Part shown: in pieces, positions 7,982 to 16,440 of the stretch
How positions within the stretch are numbered: the first letter of the stretch is position 1
How the letters are laid out: each line of letters opens with the position of its first letter
Assembly: GCA_016793245.1 (NCBI GenBank)
Contig: JAEUHW010000426.1
Span: 1-64,000 of the forward strand
Reading direction: 5' to 3'
DNA from: Planctomycetota bacterium
GTDB lineage: Bacteria > Planctomycetota > UBA1135 > JADKAF01
DNA length: 64,000 nucleotides
Notes under the pieces: generated by a model
The model's input: only the letters and a program-made list of their open reading frames with translations
The model's database searches: none
What the model was told of the DNA's origin: nothing
Made by a program: the position numbers and the translations under genes

Positions 7982-9265
7982 TCAGCGCTTCGCGCGAGCG
8001 ACCTTGGCGATCGCGGCGGTCGGATGGAACTCGGCGACCTCGCGGAAGTAGCTCTTCGCGAGGGCCTCGGCGTTCTTGCCTCGGGCGTCGCTCAAGCACT
8101 CGGCGAGGCGCACCTTGCCGCGCGCGAGCAGCTCGGGAACTTCGGGGGCGACGGCGAGGGCCTGGAGGAAGGCTTCGATCGCCGCCTCCATGTCGGGCTT
8201 GCGGTTCCCTTCCTTCGCGACCAGGTAGTCCGCCTCGGCGCGGCCCAGCATCGCGTAGGCCCAGAGCTCCGAACCCGGCCACCAGCCCTTCGCGTAGGTC
8301 TCGGCGGTGAGCACGCGCGTCGGGCTGCCGTCCTTCTGGCGTCGGGCGTCCGGCGTTTGCGGCATCTTGTCCAAGATCGCCTTGAAGTAGCCCTGCGCCT
8401 GCTTCGGGTTCTGCGCCAGGATGCCGTAGCCCTGCCAGATCTGCGCTTGGCGCTCCAGGATCGCGAGGCGGCGGATCACGCCACCCAGGCCCTTCTTCTC
8501 GCTGAAGAAGGCGACGTCGGCCGTGGCGATCTCGCCGGCTTCCTTCGCCGTGTCGCGCGTGGTCGCGGGCGCGTCGCCGGCGAGGGCCGCGCGCGCGAGC
8601 AGGAGGCGCGCTTCGACGCGCAAGAGCTTGCCCGGATCACCGGCGGCGTCGGCCGCATCGACCAGGCCCTTCGCCACGGCGAGCGCTTCCTTCGCGTTGT
8701 CCTTCGCGAGGTAGAGGTCCACCGCGACGGGGGTCGCTTGGGTGAGGAACCAGGACTCCTTGTCCGCGAGCAGCGGCTGCAGCGCGGCCAGGCCCTTGTC
8801 GGCTTGCGCGGCGCGCTCGCCGTCCGCGCCGAGCGCTGCCAGGTCGAGATAGACCTTCGCGAGCGCGATCTGGGTCGCGGCCTTGCCGAACGGGTCCGCG
8901 ACCTTGGCGAGCTCTTTCTCGATCTCGCTGGCCGCGGCACCCAGCGCCGCGAGGCGCTCGCTCACGGGAGCGGAGGCCAGCTTGCCGACCAACGCCGCGT
9001 GATAGCGCACGGCGTTCGGCGTGGTGCCGAAATCGATGTTGGTGAACTCGTAGAGCGCCAAACGCCGCGTCGCGGGATTGTTCGCGCGCTTGAAGCCGAG
9101 ACCGGCGAGCTTGAGCTGCGTGATCTCGGCCACCTGCGCCGCGTCGAGCTCGGCGTTCTCCTTCCAGGAGTAGATGGTGTGGGTGGTCGCCGCGGGCGTC
9201 TGCGCGAGAGCTGCCGAGGGCAGCGCGGCGGAGCAGAGGAGGGCGAGGTGGAGTGCGTTCTTCAT
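7982..9265 (-). CDS. Secreted helical-repeat (TPR-like) protein
   Basis: Predicted exported protein of 427 residues. The ATG at 9265 is chosen because it opens straight into a signal peptide, MKNALHLALLCSAALPSAAL, with likely cleavage after ALA. No Shine-Dalgarno sequence is visible. The mature protein is almost wholly alpha-helical and Ala/Leu-rich. Repeated helix pairs such as AATQIALAKVYLDLAALG and AIEAFLQALAVAPEVPELL resemble TPR units and suggest a scaffold or protein-binding role in the periplasm. It lies 167 bases after the larger repeat protein 9433-12843 and upstream of exbB on the same strand. TPR-type partners of ExbBD systems are known (for example TolA-linked YbgF/CpoB), so a role with the ExbBD set is plausible but inferred from position only. 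Confidence 0.75.
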   Translation of the reverse strand: MKNALHLALLCSAALPSAALAQTPAATTHTIYSWKENAELDAAQVAEITQLKLAGLGFKRANNPATRRLALYEFTNIDFGTTPNAVRYHAALVGKLASAPVSERLAALGAAASEIEKELAKVADPFGKAATQIALAKVYLDLAALGADGERAAQADKGLAALQPLLADKESWFLTQATPVAVDLYLAKDNAKEALAVAKGLVDAADAAGDPGKLLRVEARLLLARAALAGDAPATTRDTAKEAGEIATADVAFFSEKKGLGGVIRRLAILERQAQIWQGYGILAQNPKQAQGYFKAILDKMPQTPDARRQKDGSPTRVLTAETYAKGWWPGSELWAYAMLGRAEADYLVAKEGNRKPDMEAAIEAFLQALAVAPEVPELLARGKVRLAECLSDARGKNAEALAKSYFREVAEFHPTAAIAKVARAKR

Positions 9266-9359
9266 GGCGTGGAAGAGAGGCGAATCCAGGTGTGCGCTCG
9301 AGAGGTGCGAGCGCTGGCGACGTGCGAAGAGGAGGCGAACGAAGAGGAGTCGAGTGGTG

Positions 9360-9387
9360 CTCCCGAGCTGCGGACGCAGCTCGGGAG
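9360..9387 (-). terminator. Hairpin between the two repeat-protein genes
   Basis: A perfect 12-base-pair stem (9360-9371 with 9376-9387), loop GGAC, 45 bases past the stop codon of the 9433-12843 gene on the minus strand. There is no T-run after it. It could be a weak terminator or a processing site that lowers expression of the downstream gene. Confidence 0.45.
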
Positions 9388-9432
9388 GTGGCTGCACGAA
9401 GCCGCGGATGCGGCGTCGGCCGGCGCTTCAGC

Positions 9433-12400
9433 TCACGTGCCGATGAAGCGCTCGAGCCAGACGTAGGCCGCGCGCCACGCCTTCTGGCGGTCGGCCGGGA
9501 TCTCCTTGTCGTCGACCGTCTTGTAGCCGCCCGGGAACTTCTCCCAGTCCTCGCCGGCCTGCGAGATCTCGTTCTTGAAGGTGCGGAGCTGCATGCGCGT
9601 CTCCTCGAGGTCCTTCGTGTTCGGATCGAGGGTCTTCGCCAGCAGCGCCTTCGCGTAGAAGTAGTTGATGTGCAGGTCGAGGTAGGCCTCGGTGCCGAGC
9701 TTCTTCTCCAGCGAGAGGAGATAGCCCCAGACTTCCTTGCCGACCTGGTGCGCGCGAACGGCGTTCGCGAGCTCTTCCTTGCCCGAGGGGTTCGCCTTCT
9801 GCAGGAGCTCGCCGAGGCCGAGCACCGGCACCGGCGGCTTGCCCGGCTCGCGCAGGTTCGGGCCGATCGAGCCCGCGTGAGCGGTGGCGCAGAGCGTGAG
9901 ATCGACGCCGCGGACGCCGTCGAGCACGTACTCGCTCTCGGCCTTGTCGCGCAGCTTGATCGTCATCTTGCGCTTGCCCGTGGTCCAGCCTTGCGCCGCG
10001 CTCCAGTCTTGCGCGCCCTTGGCGTCGCGCGTCCAGGGATAGAAGCACTTGGCAGAGAAGGTGGCGGCGGCTTCGCGATAGTTCTCGAGCCCGCCGATCA
10101 GGAGGCGCGTGCGCGCGATCGGGATGCGGAAGTTGTCCTGCTTCGCGGCGTCCGGCAGCGGCGCGATCGCCAGCCACTTCGCGAGCGCGGCCTCGGCGAC
10201 GCCGGGGGCGCCGGTCTTCGCGATCTCGGTCAGGTAGCGCGCTTCGAGCCAGAGGTTCGTGAACTTGGGCGCGCTGCCCGAGTTCATGCGCCCCAAGTAG
10301 TGCGCGGTCTGCTTGAAGAGCTCGTAGGTCGCGGCATCGAAGCGCGGATCGAGGCCGAGGTCGCCGTCCGGCATCGCCTCGGGCTTCAGCGCCGAGTAGA
10401 GCGCGAAGGCGGGATTCACGAGCGCCCTCGGGTCCACGGTGCCGAGCTTCGCGTCGAGTTTGTCGAACCAGGCCTTCGCCTCTTCGATCTGCTTCGCCTC
10501 GATGAGCAGCGGGATGCCGAAGGACATCGAGAGCGTGCCGAACTGCGCGTTCTGCCAAGGCTCGCTCGAAGACTCGCGGAAGTGGTCGATGGCCTTCTTG
10601 CGGAGGGCTTCCTTCGCGGCTTCCTCGCCGAGGCCCAAGAGCTCGCGGTAGGAGCGCCCCGCGTAGTAGTGCGCGAACTCGACGAAGGTCGCTTCGCGCG
10701 AAGCGGCGAAGTTCTTGCCCTTCTTCTTCTCGTCTTCCTTGCGCTTGGCGAGATCCGCGAGCGCCTTCTCGAGCTGCTGCGCCGCCTTCTGGAACTCCGC
10801 GACCGCCTTCGCCTTGTCGTCGGCGGCCTTGGCGGCCATCGCGATCTCGTAGTTGCAGCGGCCGATCAGGGTCTGGATCTGGAAGTACTTCGAGTGCTCC
10901 GTCTCGGTGACGTTCTTCAGGATCGAGATCGCGCGCTCGAAGCGATCGGCGTTGATGTCCTTCGTCGCGTCGGAGATCGCGAGCTCGACGGTGCCCTCGT
11001 TGCAGCGAATGCTGCCGAGGACGCTCGCTTCGTCCTTCCAACGTTCGCAGAGCTTCACCGAGGCCGGATCTTCGGACTCGACCTTGATGACGAGGGATCG
11101 GAAGCTCTTCGTGACCGAGCAGCGCGGCGAGGCGTCGCCCGCGTAGCGCTCGTCTTCCTCGAAGAAGTGGAGCGCGCCGGTGCGGGCCGCCATCGCAGCC
11201 AGGTGGCGCCGAGGTTCTCCGCCTTCGCTGAGGGAGTTGAAGCAGCGCGCGAGGTGCTCGTAGCAGATGACCAGGAAGGTCTCGGCGGGGACGAGCTCAC
11301 CACCCGTGCCGACTTCGCCGAAGCGCTTCAGGGCCTTGCGGAAGAGCGTCACCGCGGCGCGGTAATCCTTGTCGAGGTAGGCGGCAACCGCCGCCGCGCG
11401 GTACTGCTCGGCGTTGAGCTGGCCATCCTCGACGTGGGCCGCGATCTGGCGGATCGCGTCGATGGCCTTCCGGCCGAGCAGGTTCGTCGGGCGCACGGTG
11501 AGCGGATCGAGGTTGGCCTGCGCCACCGTCCACGTGAGCTCGAGTGCCGCCCCGGTCTGACCCGCGAGCGAGAGCACGATGCCGGCCTCCAGCGTCGCGC
11601 GATACGCGGCGTCGAAGTTGCCGAGCTCGCGCAGCGCGGGTTGACCCGAGTCGGTGGCGATCTTCCAGCGTTTGCGCTCCTCGAGGAACTGGTTCGCGAT
11701 GTCGAGCGCCTCGGGCACGAAGTTCTTCTGCCGGAAGAGGCGGATCGCCGTCTCGTAGGCCTGGCACATCGGTTGTCGCCGGCCGCGCGCGTAGCCCTGG
11801 TACTCGGCCGGGCTCATCTTCTGCTCGTCGCGCGCCAAGGCCCACTGGTCCTCGATCGGCTGGATCGAGAGCGGGTCGAACTCCTTGCCATCCTCCGGCT
11901 TCGGGCGCGGCAGCGCGGCGTCATAGACGCGCGTGAAGAAGCGCAGCGCCTCCTTCACCTTGCCGTTGTAGAGATAGCACTCCGCCTGTCGCGCCGTGGC
12001 GTACATGCCCGCGTTCGAGCTGTCGCCCGCGGTGTCCGCGATCTCGCGGAAGGTGCGCGTCGCGACGTCGAGGAACTGCTTCGCGTCGGCGGCGTTGGGG
12101 TTGCCGCTGGTCAGCAGCTTGTACTGCGCGAGGTAGATCTCGCCCTTCTCGAACTGCAGGCGCGCGAGCGCGGTCTCCAGCTCCTCGATCTGGTCGATCA
12201 AGGGCTGGTCCTTCAGCGGATCGCCCTCCATGGCGTCGTAGAGCGCCTCGATCTTCTTCGAGAGCTCGCCCGTCTCCACGTCGGAGTGCGTGACCGAGGC
12301 CTGCCAGCGCTTCTTGCCCGAGATCTGGCGCTCGATGGCGCTGTCGATCACGTGGCTCTTCACCTCGGCGGGCTGATCCGTGTCGGTCTCGAGCCAGAAG

Positions 12401-12843
12401 AGCGTGATATCGAGCTTCTCGCGCACGAGGCGCAGCATGTCGCGCGCGGCCTCGGAGCGCTGGTAGGTGCGGTTCTTGTCGGCGAGGTACGCGTCGAAGG
12501 CGTCGATGGCCTTGTCGTACGCCGAGAGGCGCTCGCGGTAGGCGGCACCGCGCTCGGCTGCGTCTACGCTCCGGAGGCCCGGTGCCGAGCTCTCGATCGC
12601 GTCGCGCAAGAGCGAGGAGAGCACGAACGCGAGCTGCTCTTCGTTGGCGCCCGGTGACTTCCGCAGGTCCTCGACGATCGTCTGCGCGAGATCGACGAAG
12701 CCGAACTCGCGCGCGAGTCCCGCGGCGAGCTCGAGGCGGCGATTCGCAGGCAGGTCCTGAGCGCGCAGCTCCGGCGCGGCGATCGCGCTCACGAGGACCG
12801 AGATGAGCGAAGCGGGCAGCAGGCGGTCCGCAGACCTACTCAT
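9433..12843 (-). CDS. Large secreted TPR-type protein
   Basis: Predicted exported protein of 1136 residues. The ATG at 12843 is chosen because AGGAG stands 7 bases upstream and a signal peptide follows at once (LLPASLISVLVSAIAAPELR, cleavage near LRAQ). The frame is open upstream but without signal or ribosome site. The mature part is a long array of helix pairs of TPR type. Recognisable units include the region around residues 250-330 (KGEIYLAQYKLL, ATRTFREIADTAG, AECYLYNGKVKEALRFFTRV) and another around 470-520 (AAVAAYLDKDYRAAVTLFRK). A Lys-rich helical segment lies in the middle (AVAEFQKAAQQLEKALADLA). No enzyme motif is seen. Its place between secretin 2 and the exbB set, in the same orientation, suggests a periplasmic scaffold of that machinery (inference). 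Confidence 0.8.
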   Translation of the reverse strand: MSRSADRLLPASLISVLVSAIAAPELRAQDLPANRRLELAAGLAREFGFVDLAQTIVEDLRKSPGANEEQLAFVLSSLLRDAIESSAPGLRSVDAAERGAAYRERLSAYDKAIDAFDAYLADKNRTYQRSEAARDMLRLVREKLDITLFWLETDTDQPAEVKSHVIDSAIERQISGKKRWQASVTHSDVETGELSKKIEALYDAMEGDPLKDQPLIDQIEELETALARLQFEKGEIYLAQYKLLTSGNPNAADAKQFLDVATRTFREIADTAGDSSNAGMYATARQAECYLYNGKVKEALRFFTRVYDAALPRPKPEDGKEFDPLSIQPIEDQWALARDEQKMSPAEYQGYARGRRQPMCQAYETAIRLFRQKNFVPEALDIANQFLEERKRWKIATDSGQPALRELGNFDAAYRATLEAGIVLSLAGQTGAALELTWTVAQANLDPLTVRPTNLLGRKAIDAIRQIAAHVEDGQLNAEQYRAAAVAAYLDKDYRAAVTLFRKALKRFGEVGTGGELVPAETFLVICYEHLARCFNSLSEGGEPRRHLAAMAARTGALHFFEEDERYAGDASPRCSVTKSFRSLVIKVESEDPASVKLCERWKDEASVLGSIRCNEGTVELAISDATKDINADRFERAISILKNVTETEHSKYFQIQTLIGRCNYEIAMAAKAADDKAKAVAEFQKAAQQLEKALADLAKRKEDEKKKGKNFAASREATFVEFAHYYAGRSYRELLGLGEEAAKEALRKKAIDHFRESSSEPWQNAQFGTLSMSFGIPLLIEAKQIEEAKAWFDKLDAKLGTVDPRALVNPAFALYSALKPEAMPDGDLGLDPRFDAATYELFKQTAHYLGRMNSGSAPKFTNLWLEARYLTEIAKTGAPGVAEAALAKWLAIAPLPDAAKQDNFRIPIARTRLLIGGLENYREAAATFSAKCFYPWTRDAKGAQDWSAAQGWTTGKRKMTIKLRDKAESEYVLDGVRGVDLTLCATAHAGSIGPNLREPGKPPVPVLGLGELLQKANPSGKEELANAVRAHQVGKEVWGYLLSLEKKLGTEAYLDLHINYFYAKALLAKTLDPNTKDLEETRMQLRTFKNEISQAGEDWEKFPGGYKTVDDKEIPADRQKAWRAAYVWLERFIGT

Positions 12844-13365
12844 GGAGTGGCTCCTGGATCGTAGCGGGAGTGCTGGGCGCTCTCCATGCCGCACCCGGCA
12901 TGGGCAGGCCGCACTCGGCGAAGCGGGATCGAGATCGAGCTCTGATGCGACCGCGCACACGGGTTCGCCATCGAACGAGCGTTCGACCTCGAACTCAGGC
13001 TTGCCATCGCAGACAGACGCGTTCGTTCTTCTACGTGTCGTGCTTCCACCGGCACCGCGGAGCGCGAGAGCAGGCGAAAGTCCATCCGGGCGGATCGCAG
13101 GGGAGCGCGAGCCGGAACGGCTGGCGTTCGCCGCGGTTCGCACCGGGCCGACTTCGCGGCGCAGGCGCACGAGCTGAACGGGAGGGCGCCGTCCAGCCGC
13201 AGTTGGTGGGCGACAGATTCTGCATGCGCGCGGCCTCGGTGCAACCCGCTTCCTGCGCGATGCTTCGCACGTTCGGAAATGGCAGCGGGGCCGAGAGGTC
13301 ATCGACCTCTCGGCCCCGCGCCGAAGAGCAGCAACCGCGGCGAGCGTGGCGCTCGCCGATCGGGC
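12844..13365. other. Gene-free stretch with the secretin 2 terminator
   Basis: About 520 bases between the large TPR gene and secretin 2, both on the minus strand. The open frames here have no recognisable domain and look like shadows of GC-rich DNA. The right end holds a 16-base-pair hairpin (13285-13319), listed separately. The promoter of the large TPR gene should be here but I could not define it. Confidence 0.5.
13285..13319 (-). terminator. Terminator-like hairpin after secretin 2
   Basis: A perfect 16-base-pair inverted repeat (13285-13300 with 13304-13319) closing on a 3-base ATC turn, about 46 bases past the secretin 2 stop codon. On the minus strand it is followed by TGCCATTTCC, only a short T stretch. 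The stem is very stable and probably ends the secretin 2 transcript. Confidence 0.65.
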
Positions 13366-16128
13366 TCAACGGAAGAGCTCGGGCTCGTGCTCCTCGAGGA
13401 TCACGATCTCGGCCTTCAGCAGGATCAGCAGGCGCCGATTGCTGGTGTAGCGGCCCTTCCGCGAGAAGAAGAAGGAGACGATCGGGATGTCCGAGAGGAC
13501 CGGGATGCCCGAGGTGAAGTCCTGCTTCTCCGAGATGTTCTGACCACCGAGCAGCAGCGTCGCGCCGTCGGGCATGGTCACCGTGGTGCGCACGCGCTGG
13601 ATCTCCAGCTCGGGGAGCTGGATCGTGACCGGCGAACCGACGCCCAGCGTCGTCGTGACTTCGCGGATCGGACGGGTCAGCGTCGCCACGGTCGGGCGCA
13701 GCTCCATCGTGATGAAGCGGCGGTCGGCGGAGACGATCGGCGTCACGTCGAGCACCACACCGTCCGAGATCACCTGGATCACCGGGTCGGCGATCGAGGC
13801 CGCTTGCGCGATCTCGACGTCGAAGTCGGAGACGTAGGAGACCTGGTTCGTCACCGAGATGTTCGCGCGCTCGGTGTTGTAGACCAAGAGGCGCGGCGCG
13901 GTGATGACCTGCACGCGCTCGGACTTCGAGACGGCGCGCAGCACGGCCTCGATCTGCGTGTCGTCGAGGAACGTGTACTGCGCGGAGAGGCCGCCCGAGT
14001 TGGTGAGGATCGACTCGTTGCCGAGGGCGCGGTCGTAGAGGTTCTCGGTGCGGCCGAGGATGTCGCCGTCGGAGCCGCGCGAGTAGTAGATGCCCGGCGT
14101 GTTGTCGGTGCCGATGCGGCCCGGCTCGAGCGGGCTGCCCGGCGCGTCGCCGAAGTCGTCGAAGAAGAGCGAGGTGCCCTTGCCCGGCTCGCCTTCACCG
14201 CCCGACTGGTCGCCGAGGCCGCGGAGGTCGACGCCGATGTCTTCGAGGAAGTTGTCCGCGACGCTCATGAAGCGCGACTGCACGTCGACCATCACGCGCG
14301 TCGCCCCTTGCAGAGCGGCGAGGAGCTCCTCGATCTGCGCGTGGACTTCCGGCGTGTGCATGACGACCAGCGTGCCGCTCGGCGTCACTTCGACGATCGC
14401 GCCGGCATCCCAGCTCGCGTCGCCGCGGGCGATGTTCGCCTTGATGAGGTCGGGCAGCGTCTCGGCGGAAGCGATGAGCGCTTCTTCCGGCGGTTCTTCC
14501 TCGGTGGCGAAGTCCTCGGCGCCGGGGCGGTAGAGGTTGATCTCCTTCGTCGGATAGAAGGCGACCTTGCGGACGATCTCGCTCACTTCGTAGAAGCGGC
14601 GGACCATCGTGTCCTTCAGCGCGAGCGAGCGCGGCAGCACTTGCACCACGCCGTTGCGCACGCGGTGGGTCATCCCCGAAGGCGTGAGCGGGAGGTTCCG
14701 CAGCCACTCGCTCACCGTCAGCGTGCCGCCGACGAGGCCGAGGTGGTTCTTCGCCGAGGTGACGCCTTCTTCTTCGGCGCCGGCTTCGAGCAGGAGCTGC
14801 ACGTTGACGCCGATGCGCTTCGAGATCGTCTTCAGGACGTCGCCCATCAGCTCGGCGTCGGCGATCTCGGCGGGGATCAGGACCTTCTCGCCGAGCGCGC
14901 GCTCGATCTCGAGATCGCGCGGGTCGCGGGCGATCGCATCTTCGCCGAGGCGGAGCGGCGTGCGCGAGGAGACCTCGCGCCAGTGCTCGCGGTCCTCGTG
15001 CATGATGATCTGGTTCTGCGGGAGATCGCTGTGCTCGATCTCCTGCATCGTCTTGATCCACTCGTAGCGGAAGCGATCGCGGATCTCGGTCTCCGACTTC
15101 TCGCGGCGCGCGTCTTCGACCATGTCGCGCAGCGTCACCGCTTCATCCAGATCGGGACGGCGGTGCAGCACGCGGTCGAGGGCGCGCAGCGCCAGATCGA
15201 AGTCGCCGTTCTGGAACGCGATGCGCGCTTCGTGCATCCAGCGCGAGACCTCGGCGGCCTGGCGCTGCGTCTGGGCGCGGCGCTCCGACTCGGAGAGGCG
15301 CTCGGCTTCGTTCTCGCGGGCTTCCATCTGCTCGCGCAGATACTGGTCGCGCTCCGCCTTCGTCGCCGCGATCAGGCTCATCACGGCCATCTCGCTCAGC
15401 GTCTGGTCCTGGATCAGGGTGTTCACCTTCACCAGGGTGAGCGCTTGCTCGTACGCTTCGAGCGCGCTGTCGTAGTCCTTCGTCGCGCGAGCGTCGCCGC
15501 CGCGCTCGATGGCGCGCAGCGCGGAAGCGCGGCTCAGGGCCCGGCTCAGCACCTCGCGCTGGACCTCGTCCCGGATGCTGTGGATCGCGGTCGCCGTGCG
15601 ATCGCCGATCAGCTTGTGGATCTCGAGGACCTTGCCGTTCACGCGCTCGTCGTTCGGCGCGAGCTGCAGCGCGCGGCTGTAGAAGTCGAGCGCCTGCTCG
15701 TACTGCCCGGCCTGCGTGTAGAAGTCGCCTTGCTGCACGAGCTGCGCGAGCAGCCGCGTGCGCTCGGCTTCGCTCGCGAACTCCTGCGGCGCCGGATCCT
15801 GGCGGCCCATCTCGGCGCCGGAATCCCGCGCGCCCATCCCGGCCGAGCCCGCCGGAGCATCGTTCGCCGGAGTCTCGCCACCGCCGTCGGCCATCGGCAT
15901 TTCGCCGTCGCCGTCTCGGTTCGCAGACATCTCGCTGGCGCCATTCTCGGCCGCAGCGCCGTCCTCCGAGGAGCTGGCGCAGCCGCCGAGGGGGAGCATG
16001 CCGCTCGCCATGATCGCGCTGAGCGCGAGTGCGGGCAGGCCGCTCGCTGTCGTTCTTCCGGCTAGCGGTGCGCGGCACGCGAGAGAGCCGAACAGGCTCA
16101 GCACGCGGCGGAACGCGGAGTCCGTCAT
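13366..16128 (-). CDS. Secretin-family lipoprotein with N-terminal helical repeats (secretin 2)
   Basis: Outer-membrane secretin of the GspD/PilQ superfamily, 920 residues. The ATG at 16128 has AGGAA 7 bases upstream and is followed by a lipoprotein signal ending MLPLGGC, with Cys50 as acylation site. After a Gly/Asp-rich linker come TPR-like repeats (FYTQAGQYEQALDFYSRALQ is a canonical unit) and a helical region to about residue 350. Then follow mixed alpha/beta N-type domains and the secretin core over about the last 320 residues, with VMVDVQSRFMSVADNFLED, MPDGATLLLGG and IPVLSDIPIVSFFF. It shares blocks with secretin 1 (SDGD, SYxxDFDVExAQAxxIADPVI, DGVVLDVxP, ELRPTVATL), so the two are paralogues. 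The C-terminus lacks the extra S-domain tail used for pilotin binding. The lipidated N-terminus may replace a pilotin (inference). Confidence 0.88.
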   Translation of the reverse strand: MTDSAFRRVLSLFGSLACRAPLAGRTTASGLPALALSAIMASGMLPLGGCASSSEDGAAAENGASEMSANRDGDGEMPMADGGGETPANDAPAGSAGMGARDSGAEMGRQDPAPQEFASEAERTRLLAQLVQQGDFYTQAGQYEQALDFYSRALQLAPNDERVNGKVLEIHKLIGDRTATAIHSIRDEVQREVLSRALSRASALRAIERGGDARATKDYDSALEAYEQALTLVKVNTLIQDQTLSEMAVMSLIAATKAERDQYLREQMEARENEAERLSESERRAQTQRQAAEVSRWMHEARIAFQNGDFDLALRALDRVLHRRPDLDEAVTLRDMVEDARREKSETEIRDRFRYEWIKTMQEIEHSDLPQNQIIMHEDREHWREVSSRTPLRLGEDAIARDPRDLEIERALGEKVLIPAEIADAELMGDVLKTISKRIGVNVQLLLEAGAEEEGVTSAKNHLGLVGGTLTVSEWLRNLPLTPSGMTHRVRNGVVQVLPRSLALKDTMVRRFYEVSEIVRKVAFYPTKEINLYRPGAEDFATEEEPPEEALIASAETLPDLIKANIARGDASWDAGAIVEVTPSGTLVVMHTPEVHAQIEELLAALQGATRVMVDVQSRFMSVADNFLEDIGVDLRGLGDQSGGEGEPGKGTSLFFDDFGDAPGSPLEPGRIGTDNTPGIYYSRGSDGDILGRTENLYDRALGNESILTNSGGLSAQYTFLDDTQIEAVLRAVSKSERVQVITAPRLLVYNTERANISVTNQVSYVSDFDVEIAQAASIADPVIQVISDGVVLDVTPIVSADRRFITMELRPTVATLTRPIREVTTTLGVGSPVTIQLPELEIQRVRTTVTMPDGATLLLGGQNISEKQDFTSGIPVLSDIPIVSFFFSRKGRYTSNRRLLILLKAEIVILEEHEPELFR

Positions 16129-16440
16129 GGGGTTCCTACCTCGAGAAAGACTGGAGAGATTCCTTCGCGACGTCACGCAGCTCTTCGGCTGGGCGGCCTT
16201 GCGTCCGAGCGCCGACGAATCACCTCGAGCGCCGCATGGAATCGGCGTTCGGCGGAGAGGGAAGTCGACGATCTCTGGCGCGCGGAACGCGGCGGTCGAG
16301 ACGGGTGGCGGGGATGAGTATCGAGCGTTCGATCCGGGCAGGGGACGCCCGGAGCGGGGCATAGGTTAGCGATCTCGCGAGCCCGATCCAGCGCGAAATG
16401 CTCGTGCTCGGAGGCTCGCGGCCCTGGCCTCGCGCGCCGC
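16129..16440. other. Gene-free stretch upstream of secretin 2
   Basis: About 310 bases between the secretin 2 start and the stop of the 16441-17511 gene. It should hold the secretin 2 promoter and the end of the PilM-like operon. I see no gene and no hairpin strong enough to report. Confidence 0.5.

Noticed and set aside
9253-12657. Plus-strand frame of over 1100 codons opposite the large TPR gene
   Set aside because: Low-complexity Arg/Leu/Glu/Val translation without domains; the minus strand has a signal peptide, Shine-Dalgarno sequence and TPR units.
13279-16065. Plus-strand frame of over 900 codons opposite secretin 2
   Set aside because: Antisense shadow; no motif and wrong composition, while secretin 2 motifs are unmistakable on the other strand.
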